From assembly GCA_038503035.1 (NCBI GenBank), contig JAVSML010025180.1:124001-188000 (forward strand): a stretch of DNA of 64,000 bases. Reading direction: 5' to 3'. Position numbers and translations under genes: made by a program. Below the pieces are notes generated by a model, which had not been told where the DNA came from, searched no databases, and was given only the letters and a program-made list of their open reading frames with translations. Positions 61,201 to 64,000 of the stretch are shown here, in pieces. The DNA is from Crocodylus rhombifer. Its lineage: Eukaryota; Chordata; Crocodylia; Crocodylidae. Numbering within the stretch: the first letter of the stretch is position 1; each line of letters opens with the position of its first letter.

Positions 61201-64000
61201 CCTCCCGAGGTGGAGAACCTTGCATTTTTTGGTGTTAAACACCATCAGGTTCTCATCCACCCATTTGCTGAGCCTGTCCAGGTCAGCCTGGATCGCCTGC
61301 CTGTCTTCAGGTGTGGATGCTTTGCCCCAGAGTTTGGTGTCATCGACGAACTTGGCCAGTCCGCTTCTGACTCCCATGTCCACATCAATAATGAAGATAT
61401 TGAACAATATGGGTCCAATGACAGAGCCTTGGGGGACCCCACTGGTCACAGGGCACCATGGTGATTGACTTCTGTCAGTTACTACCCTCTGGGTCTGACC
61501 AAGGAGCCAATTTCCCAGCCAGCAGATCATGGTGGACCCAAGGCCACAACTGGCCAGTTTTGCCAAGAGGTGATCATGGGATACCAGATCAAAGGCTTGT
61601 TTGAAGTCAAGATATACAATAGCAATCTCTTCTCCCTTGTCCAGGTGATAGGTCACCTGGTCATAGAAGGAAATGAGATTGGTCAAGAAAGACCTACCTG
61701 CAACAAACCCATGCTGGCTCTCCCTCAAGATGTTGGCATCGGCCAGTCCATTAAGGATGGCCTCTTTGATAATCTTTTCTAAGACCTTCCCTGGGATAGC
61801 AGTCAGGCTAATGGGCCTATAGTTAGCTGGATCCACTTTCCTCCCTTTCTTGAAGATAGGCACCACATTGGCCTTCTTCCAGTCTTCAGGCACTACACCA
61901 GAGCGCCAGGAGTTTTCAAAGATCCATGCCAGGGGCTGGGCTATGATGCTCGCCAGCTCCTTGAGTACCCTGGGGTGTAGATTGTCAGGGCCAGCTGACT
62001 TGAAGGTATCCAGCTTCTCAAGGTGTTCCTTCACGAGGTCAGCATTAATGGAGAGCAGGGGATTTCCCTCACCCAGACCTCCCTGTCCCATAGTGGGCAT
62101 GGGCATCCCGTGGGACTGATGAAAGACTGACGCAAAGTACCCATTTAATAGGTTGGCTTTTTCCTGGGCGTCAGTTGCCCCATGGGGTTTAGCAGGGGTC
62201 CAGTGTTGCCTTTGCTTTTCCTCCAGCTCCCCACATATCTGAAAAAGGACTTTTTATTGTCCTTGATGCTCGAAGCTAGTTGGAGTTCAGTTGCAGCCTT
62301 GGCTTTCCTGGTTTGCTTCCTGCAGGACCAGACCAGTTATAGATTGTACCACCACACCCCCTAGTGTAGGAGCAGGAAGGGAAAGTTCCTGGAATTGGAG
62401 AGCCTAGAGACCTGACTGCAGCAGCTGTCAGAGAAATAAGGCGTTGGCAGGTGGGTAAGAGTCTGAGGGCTGCACATTAACCTCTCATGGGCCACATGTT
62501 ACTGCCAGTTGGAAAGTCCTGCTCTAGTATTTATTCTGGTACATCTTTAGACTACTACTGCTATCACTCAGTATGCAGTGCACATGATAAATCATAATGA
62601 AAAGAACACTTAATCACTCTATACCCTCTGGCAGAGACAGTAATGTAGAACTACAACGTGAATGAGAGAGTGTGGGGAAATAGCTTAGAAAACAAACGTC
62701 TAAAGATGCCCTAGGGATTTAGAGTGGTTTCCCATCTCGGCGGTGTTCCCCTCCAGAACCTTCTTTTCATTCCTATAAGTACGTAACATTTTGTCTTGCA
62801 ACTCAAGTAATTTATTTTGTGAGGTTAGAGATGGAACATACAAGATTTTTCAGTTTACTTCCCTTACTAAATATTCCCATGTTGTAACAATCTATTCTTC
62901 TAGCCAAAATGAACTATACAGACCCTTCTAGAGCCATCCACTGTTGCGTCTTGGGTTTGTAAGATGCACATGAGAAATTCCCTTTTCTTCCATTCTCTTA
63001 GTGAGGAATGGTTTTAGGGCAGAGCTCTGATTTTGTGTCTGTCAGCAGATTACACCAGCAATATAGCAAATAAGACTTCTTTACTAAAAAGCTATTGCAT
63101 TACTCATTGGGATTGTTTTGAAGTTTATCATAATTTATTTGTGACTTTATGAAACTAGTCATTATTATTATTATTTTTGTTATTAGGGTCCCTGAACTCT
63201 TCAGTTATATAGCCAAAAATAGTCAAGAAGATATATTTTTTGAAGATGACATTTGGCCTGGTGAGGATGAGAATGGGTGAGCTATGTTTACATCTCTCCA
63301 ATAAATAGTCCCTAACAATTGATCTAGTTATTGATTCAATAAAAACAAGAGCAAAAAAAATACAGTTACTTCTGAATGGTTGGAACCATCCTGTCCCAAA
63401 TACTAAGCTCAAAATATTGATGTAGTAAAAATGTTTGAAAATACTCTAGTTGCTGAAGTATCTGAAGTCTGGAAGATTGCCCAGCATGAAAGGGTGGACA
63501 GGAAAATGAGAGCAGGAGAGATTTAAGAGTGCTGGCTGTAGAAACAGAATCATTCTAGGATGACTCTGACAAAATTATCAAGGCATTGTACGTTTTGTTT
63601 CTGGAACCCAAGAATTTACTTCAGATTTCACATCTGTACAGTTCAGTTATAACTTTTTTAAATTCTTGTTCATTTCATGTGGCTAGTTTTAATATTTTTC
63701 TTTTTTTAAATAGTCATTTTCAGTCTGGAAAGTAGAATTTCTGGGCTTATACTTTTGAAGCCTTTTATGGTTCAGTTAAATTTTTTGTTGCTAAAAGTAT
63801 TGCAAAACTTATCAACACTTAAATGCATTTGTAAGCAGGCCTATTACTGTAGTAGCTGGGTGACAAACAGAAGAACCTGGTGTGGTGCATACTATGTAAA
63901 CCCTCAATCATTTTGATTTGTATGAAATCCTCTCTTGCCTAGGGCTGAGAGAGTTCAAGAAATTGTTGCCTGGCTGAAAGCACATCCTGTCAGTGCTTTG
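23494..64000 (+). CDS. XRN1: XRN1 5'-3' exoribonuclease, N-terminal 1,044 codons (partial, 27 exons)
   Basis: XRN1 digests 5'-monophosphorylated RNA processively, clearing decapped mRNA in the cytoplasm and P-bodies. The exons are 23494-23568, 31251-31483, 32122-32219, 32629-32738, 32826-32936, 33183-33265, 35997-36084, 36181-36349, 37064-37131, 39278-39412, 40435-40504, 42771-42882, 43865-43954, 45152-45308, 45648-45767, 47160-47329, 49843-49963, 50047-50145, 50866-50969, 52902-53033, 54121-54283, 54833-54946, 56421-56519, 58121-58236, 59316-59462, 63187-63276 and 63943-64000. All have GT/AG borders and consistent phases, summing to 3,132 nt. The acids Asp35, Glu176, Glu178, Asp206, Asp208 and Asp292 fall at exactly the family positions. 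So do His41 and the 5'-phosphate pocket Lys93, Gln97, Arg100 and Arg101. The C-terminal ~650 residues lie beyond the window. Confidence 0.98.
24448..25022 (+). mobile_element. Recurring TIR element (MITE) with a nested hAT MITE, XRN1 intron 1
   Basis: The left part resembles 15638 (CATCTGAATCCAACATGAC, TAATAATTAGATT, complementary TAATTATTGGAGG). The right end CTTGGATTTGAGTAAATAT is the TIR. A hAT MITE of the 17670 family sits inside at about 24691-24861. Confidence 0.75.
24691..24861. mobile_element. hAT MITE nested in the TIR element
   Basis: It shares TTGAGTTTTGGCAAGCCATC and the end GGCCGCATTTTGCCCCACTA with 51140-51325 and (inverted) 17670-17856. Its ends are worn and no target duplication is clear. 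Confidence 0.8.
27597..27755. mobile_element. hAT MITE fragment, related to 29298
   Basis: The ends CAGTAGTTCTCGACC and GGTGAGAATCATTG are inverted repeats. The flanks do not match, so it may be rearranged or old. Confidence 0.6.
29298..29577. mobile_element. 280-bp hAT MITE in XRN1 intron 1
   Basis: The ends CAGCGGTCTCAAT and GGTTGAGAATCACTG are flanked by ATCTAGAC and ATCTAGAA (8 bp, one mismatch). Noncoding. Confidence 0.85.
31251..31483 (+). CDS. XRN1: XRN1 exon 2 (Asp35, 5'-phosphate pocket)
   Basis: Residues 26-103. [19 protein letters not shown] contains the metal ligand Asp35 and His41, which stacks on the first base. [12 protein letters not shown] carries the basic pocket that selects 5'-monophosphate ends. 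Confidence 0.98.
32122..32219 (+). CDS. XRN1: XRN1 exon 3
   Basis: Residues 103-136, [13 protein letters not shown] to SNCITPG. Charged helix of conserved region 1, with a split Arg at the start and split Gly at the end. The donor is GTAAGA. Confidence 0.97.
32629..32738 (+). CDS. XRN1: XRN1 exon 4
   Basis: Residues 136-172, [16 protein letters not shown] to [10 protein letters not shown]. It ends just before the catalytic GEGEH motif. The donor is GTTATT. Confidence 0.97.
32826..32936 (+). CDS. XRN1: XRN1 exon 5 (Glu176, Glu178, Asp206, Asp208)
   Basis: Residues 173-209. [14 protein letters not shown] carries Glu176 and Glu178, and YGLDADL carries Asp206 and Asp208. Together they form most of the two-metal active site. 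The donor is GTATGT. Confidence 0.98.
33183..33265 (+). CDS. XRN1: XRN1 exon 6
   Basis: Residues 210-237, [19 protein letters not shown] followed by RFGGKKSQ and a split Arg. The acceptor is CAACAG and the donor is GTAAAT. Confidence 0.97.
33513..33909. mobile_element. Foldback element (75-96 bp inner arms) in XRN1 intron 6
   Basis: The inner arms 33606-33680 and 33785-33859 are near-perfect reverse complements; similarity continues inward to about 33701/33763. Outer blocks 33513-33552 and 33875-33909 are also complementary (TTAGGCTGCTACTG and its inverse). No coding was seen. The full borders are uncertain, because related sequence may extend to about 34150. Confidence 0.8.
35295..35569. 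mobile_element. 275-bp hAT MITE in XRN1 intron 6
   Basis: The ends CAGGGTTGTCAAAC and GTTTGACACACTTG are flanked by CAGTAAAG and CAGTAGAG (8-bp duplication, one mismatch). Noncoding. Confidence 0.85.
35634..35663 (+). repeat. (CTAT)n microsatellite
   Basis: About seven CTAT units with one CTAC interruption. It abuts a short repeat-like fragment, TTGTGTTGCTGTAGTCGTG. Confidence 0.9.
35997..36084 (+). CDS. XRN1: XRN1 exon 7
   Basis: Residues 237-266, [20 protein letters not shown] to EFSPVK. The acceptor is CTTACAG and the donor is GTAAGC. Confidence 0.97.
36181..36349 (+). CDS. XRN1: XRN1 exon 8 (Asp292)
   Basis: Residues 267-323. It contains [20 protein letters not shown], in which Asp292 is the last catalytic acid, then [15 protein letters not shown]. 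The donor GTAAGT splits a Gly codon. Confidence 0.98.
37064..37131 (+). CDS. XRN1: XRN1 exon 9
   Basis: Residues 323-345, [20 protein letters not shown] then SD. The donor is GTAAGT. Confidence 0.97.
37242..38246. mobile_element. 1,005-bp palindromic hAT element, copy 1, in XRN1 intron 9
   Basis: The ends TAGAGATGTACCAGT and CAGTGCATCTCTA are flanked by a perfect 8-bp duplication, GTTTTCAC (37234-37241 and 38247-38254). The whole element folds back, with the arms meeting near 37770. Complementary pairs include AAGTCTGTTGTGAGGG with CCCCACAACAGACTT and GCATGCACCCTGGGAGG with its inverse. The 262-codon minus frame here is a composition artefact. Confidence 0.92.
38255..39277 (+). other. XRN1 intron 9, right part
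   Basis: AT-rich sequence after the palindromic hAT element. No feature was recognised. Confidence 0.6.
39278..39412 (+). CDS. XRN1: XRN1 exon 10
   Basis: Residues 346-390, [35 protein letters not shown] and a lysine-rich end KQKKQK. The internal GTAAGC at AACA|GTAAGC was not used, since the conserved reading continues to GTTGGT. Confidence 0.93.
40435..40504 (+). CDS. XRN1: XRN1 exon 11 (variable acidic linker)
   Basis: Residues 391-414, [18 protein letters not shown] then TGTCK. The sequence is poorly conserved. The donor GTAAGT was chosen because it gives the one-base phase required by the next exon. Confidence 0.85.
42005..42710. mobile_element. ~0.7-kb TIR element in XRN1 intron 11
   Basis: The ends CTAAGTGCAGACGTTTGGGG and its imperfect complement CCCCCTAACTGTCTGTATTTAG enclose a C-rich noncoding interior. 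A 20-bp direct duplication around ACCTGATATTGGCAGCC lies near 42617-42655. Target-site duplication is unclear. Confidence 0.6.
42771..42882 (+). CDS. XRN1: XRN1 exon 12
   Basis: Residues 414-451. An acidic stretch [14 protein letters not shown] is followed by [16 protein letters not shown]. Split codons at both ends match neighbouring exons. The donor is GTAAGT. Confidence 0.96.
43045..43712 (+). mobile_element. CR1 LINE (plus), 3' fragment
   Basis: The fragment holds relics of the CR1 ORF2 C-terminus ([21 protein letters not shown], [19 protein letters not shown]) and ends with the CR1 3' end GTCCCTTCCAGCCCTAC. Multiple stops. Confidence 0.88.
43865..43954 (+). CDS. XRN1: XRN1 exon 13
   Basis: Residues 451-481, [20 protein letters not shown] then YHGVQSWS. 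It ends in a split Trp before GTAAGA. Confidence 0.97.
44081..45073. mobile_element. 993-bp palindromic hAT element, copy 2, in XRN1 intron 13
   Basis: It is the same family as 37242-38246: shared words AAGTCTGTTGTGA, CCCCTGGATCTGCA and a complementary CAACAGACTTA near the right end. The ends are TAGGGGTGTACTG and CAGTGCACCTCTA. The flanks are GCACTAAA and ACACTAAA (8 bp, one mismatch). Arms of about 0.45 kb meet near 44530. Noncoding. Confidence 0.9.
45152..45308 (+). CDS. XRN1: XRN1 exon 14
   Basis: Residues 481-533, [19 protein letters not shown] to [12 protein letters not shown] and PKCYQ. Conserved region 2 of XRN nucleases. Confidence 0.97.
45648..45767 (+). CDS. XRN1: XRN1 exon 15
   Basis: Residues 534-573, [18 protein letters not shown] to [18 protein letters not shown]. 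The donor is GTGAGT. Confidence 0.97.
45768..47159 (+). other. XRN1 intron 15
   Basis: AT-rich. A short hAT-like phrase (CCTGTGGCCTACGGAGCC) lies near 46600 without a matching second end. Nothing else was recognised. Confidence 0.5.
47160..47329 (+). CDS. XRN1: XRN1 exon 16
   Basis: Residues 574-630, [20 protein letters not shown] to [15 protein letters not shown]. Ends in a split Arg before GTAATG. Confidence 0.96.
47473..47956 (-). mobile_element. CR1 LINE (minus), 3' fragment
   Basis: Antisense CR1 3' end (GGGTTGGAGAGGACCTGAGC) with minus-strand translation [19 protein letters not shown] and [19 protein letters not shown], the CR1 ORF2 C-terminus. Confidence 0.9.
48175..48546. mobile_element. 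372-bp hAT MITE in XRN1 intron 16
   Basis: The ends TAGGGTTTCTCAACCTCTGG and GGTTGTGCACCACTG are flanked by ATCTAAAC and ATCTAGAC (8 bp, one mismatch). The GC-rich interior is noncoding. Confidence 0.82.
48721..48975 (-). mobile_element. CR1 LINE (minus), short 3' fragment
   Basis: Antisense CR1 3' end beginning TTTCATAGTTAGTAGGGCC. It runs closely parallel to the fragment at 47473 over about 250 bp. The two are separate insertions. Confidence 0.88.
49843..49963 (+). CDS. XRN1: XRN1 exon 17
   Basis: Residues 630-670, [20 protein letters not shown] to [16 protein letters not shown]. The donor is GTAAAT. Confidence 0.97.
50047..50145 (+). CDS. XRN1: XRN1 exon 18
   Basis: Residues 671-703, [20 protein letters not shown] then [13 protein letters not shown]. 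Contains a run of nine A bases encoding the KKN stretch, a spot prone to sequencing or polymerase slippage. The frame is intact here. Confidence 0.96.
50866..50969 (+). CDS. XRN1: XRN1 exon 19
   Basis: Residues 704-738, [20 protein letters not shown] then [13 protein letters not shown]. The donor GTAAGG splits a Lys codon. Confidence 0.97.
51140..51325. mobile_element. 186-bp hAT MITE in XRN1 intron 19
   Basis: The ends CAGGGGTAGGCAG and GCCCGCCCCTG are flanked by TGCTAAGT and TTCTAAGT (8 bp, one mismatch). It is the same family as 17670-17856 and 24691-24861, sharing GAGTTTTGGCAAGCCATCGA. Confidence 0.92.
52167..52212 (+). repeat. (CTCG)n-(CT)n compound microsatellite
   Basis: Four CTCG units run into more than ten CT units. 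CpG content within the CTCG part makes it mutable. Confidence 0.95.
52337..52574. mobile_element. 238-bp hAT MITE with perfect 8-bp target duplication
   Basis: The ends CAGCAGTCCACAACC and GCCAACCCCTG lie between identical ACTTACAG copies (52329-52336 and 52575-52582). Noncoding. Confidence 0.9.
52902..53033 (+). CDS. XRN1: XRN1 exon 20
   Basis: Residues 738-782, [18 protein letters not shown] to [12 protein letters not shown]. Less conserved than its neighbours. Split codons fit. The donor is GTAAGT. Confidence 0.96.
53034..54120 (+). other. XRN1 intron 20
   Basis: AT-rich with a T-run near 53988-54000 and a pyrimidine-rich 3' end. No repeat family or gene was recognised. Confidence 0.6.
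54121..54283 (+). CDS. XRN1: XRN1 exon 21
   Basis: Residues 782-836, [20 protein letters not shown] to [16 protein letters not shown] long pyrimidine tract precedes the CAG acceptor. Confidence 0.97.
54833..54946 (+). CDS. XRN1: XRN1 exon 22
   Basis: Residues 837-874, [19 protein letters not shown] to [13 protein letters not shown]. The donor is GTTAGT. Confidence 0.97.
55340..56115. mobile_element. Probable hAT-type element in XRN1 intron 22
   Basis: An end around CAATGATTCTTGACCAGA and an opposite end around GGCTGAGAACCATCA resemble inverted hAT termini of the type seen at 27597 and 29298. The interior is GC-rich and noncoding. I could not identify a target duplication, so borders are approximate. 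Confidence 0.5.
56421..56519 (+). CDS. XRN1: XRN1 exon 23
   Basis: Residues 875-907, [20 protein letters not shown] then [12 protein letters not shown]. The donor is GTGAGT. Confidence 0.97.
57228..57610 (+). mobile_element. CR1 LINE (plus), 3' fragment
   Basis: The translation [20 protein letters not shown] is a CR1 ORF2 C-terminal relic. It ends GGTCCCTTACAGCCCTATG then ATCTTATGATT, the characteristic CR1 tail. Confidence 0.9.
57630..57745. repeat. Interspersed repeat fragment shared with 8630-8720
   Basis: The phrases ACCTTTTATTAGACCAACTT and GCAAGCTTTCCAG are the inverted counterpart of sequence at 8630-8720. This is a dispersed amniote repeat whose family name I cannot give with confidence. 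Confidence 0.55.
58121..58236 (+). CDS. XRN1: XRN1 exon 24
   Basis: Residues 908-946, [20 protein letters not shown] to [14 protein letters not shown]. Ends in a split Asn before GTATGT. The acceptor is AAAG after a T-run. Confidence 0.97.
59316..59462 (+). CDS. XRN1: XRN1 exon 25
   Basis: Residues 946-995, [20 protein letters not shown] to [12 protein letters not shown]. The donor GTAAAT splits an Arg codon. Confidence 0.97.
60467..62340 (-). mobile_element. CR1 LINE (minus), 5'-truncated, with long reverse-transcriptase frame
   Basis: The copy runs antisense to XRN1 inside a hAT element. Its 3' tail is the CATAGATTT repeats near 60470, with the CR1 3' end GGGCTGGAAGGGACCTCGG. Upstream it carries the RT reading frame (62106-60922) and a further ORF2 linker to about 62340. 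It lacks the endonuclease region. Confidence 0.93.
60922..62106 (-). CDS. CR1 ORF2 reverse transcriptase fragment (394 codons, open)
   Basis: Partial non-LTR retrotransposon polymerase that, in a full element, copies CR1 RNA at a nicked target. Motifs in order: [32 protein letters not shown], the motif A block [35 protein letters not shown], and the catalytic FVDDTKLWG with both aspartates kept (Val replaces the usual Ala). The C-terminal [14 protein letters not shown] and [12 protein letters not shown] follow. The apparent start Met is internal to ORF2, and the N-terminal endonuclease is missing, so it cannot act on its own. An open frame of this length marks it as the youngest CR1 copy here. 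Confidence 0.9.
   Translation of the reverse strand: MPMPTMGQGGLGEGNPLLSINADLVKEHLEKLDTFKSAGPDNLHPRVLKELASIIAQPLAWIFENSWRSGVVPEDWKKANVVPIFKKGRKVDPANYRPISLTAIPGKVLEKIIKEAILNGLADANILRESQHGFVAGRSFLTNLISFYDQVTYHLDKGEEIAIVYLDFKQAFDLVSHDHLLAKLASCGLGSTMICWLGNWLLGQTQRVVTDRSQSPWCPVTSGVPQGSVIGPILFNIFIIDVDMGVRSGLAKFVDDTKLWGKASTPEDRQAIQADLDRLSKWVDENLMVFNTKKCKVLHLGRKNLQQHPYRLGSATLASTTEERDLGVIIDHKMNISLQCDAAASKVSKMLACIHRWFSSKSWHIILPLYLALVRLQLEYCVQFGDPQFKKDEA
62530..63186 (+). other. XRN1 intron 25, right part
   Basis: AT-rich sequence after the hAT/CR1 composite, ending in a short ATT repeat before exon 26. Nothing else was recognised. Confidence 0.6.
63187..63276 (+). CDS. XRN1: XRN1 exon 26
   Basis: Residues 995-1025, [20 protein letters not shown] then DIWPGEDEN and a split Gly before GTGAGC. 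Confidence 0.96.
63943..64000 (+). CDS. XRN1: XRN1 exon 27, cut by the window end
   Basis: [19 protein letters not shown], residues 1026-1044, after the acceptor TGCCTAG. The exon continues beyond the window. Confidence 0.95.

Larger units (their letters stand above)
60390..62521. mobile_element. hAT-type element split by a CR1 insertion
   Basis: The left end CAAGGCTGTCCAACTTC and right end GCCAGTTGGAAAGTCCTG are inverted. They are flanked by TTCTAGTA and CTCTAGTA (8 bp, one mismatch). The real hAT sequence is only about 77 bp on the left and 180 bp on the right; the rest is the CR1 at about 60467-62340. Related to 4731-5047. Confidence 0.88.

Overview
This is a vertebrate nuclear window carrying two intron-rich genes in tandem on the + strand: the 3' half of ATR (DNA-damage checkpoint kinase) and the 5' part of XRN1 (cytoplasmic 5'-3' exoribonuclease). 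They lie head to tail, 2,588 bp apart from stop codon to start codon. The same order is known in human 3q23. The repeats (many CR1 LINE fragments, many hAT-type elements with 8-bp target duplications, a recurring MITE, no Alu or L1) point to a sauropsid. A crocodilian seems the best fit, but that is inference.

Layout. ATR occupies 193-20905. Three exons encode part of the FAT domain. Then comes a 1.8 kb stretch with a 10-N assembly gap in which roughly 500 FAT residues are missing, followed by eight exons with the whole kinase domain and FATC tail. The intergenic part (20906-23493) holds the ATR 3'UTR with nested inverted repeats, a CR1/L3-like fragment, a G-rich degenerate minisatellite and then the XRN1 CpG island. 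XRN1 starts at 23494 and runs off the window end. Its 27 exons give exactly 1,044 in-frame codons, and all catalytic acidic residues are present.

The introns are a record of transposition. They hold a three-layer nest (CR1, inside it an antisense CR1, inside that a palindromic hAT element) in the ATR intron at 10668-17163, two more ~1-kb palindromic hAT elements of one family in XRN1 introns, a hAT element split by an antisense CR1 with a 394-codon reverse-transcriptase frame, several short hAT MITEs, a Tigger-like MITE, a foldback element and a recurring TIR element.

The two genes share no pathway: ATR signals replication stress in the nucleus and XRN1 degrades decapped mRNA in the cytoplasm. 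I found no undescribed coding system, tRNA, rRNA or CRISPR. The most notable items are the hidden ATR assembly loss and the palindromic hAT elements, whose ~0.5-kb arms would be transcribed as long hairpins inside the pre-mRNAs. Human residue numbers and comparisons are from recall of the family, not from a search.
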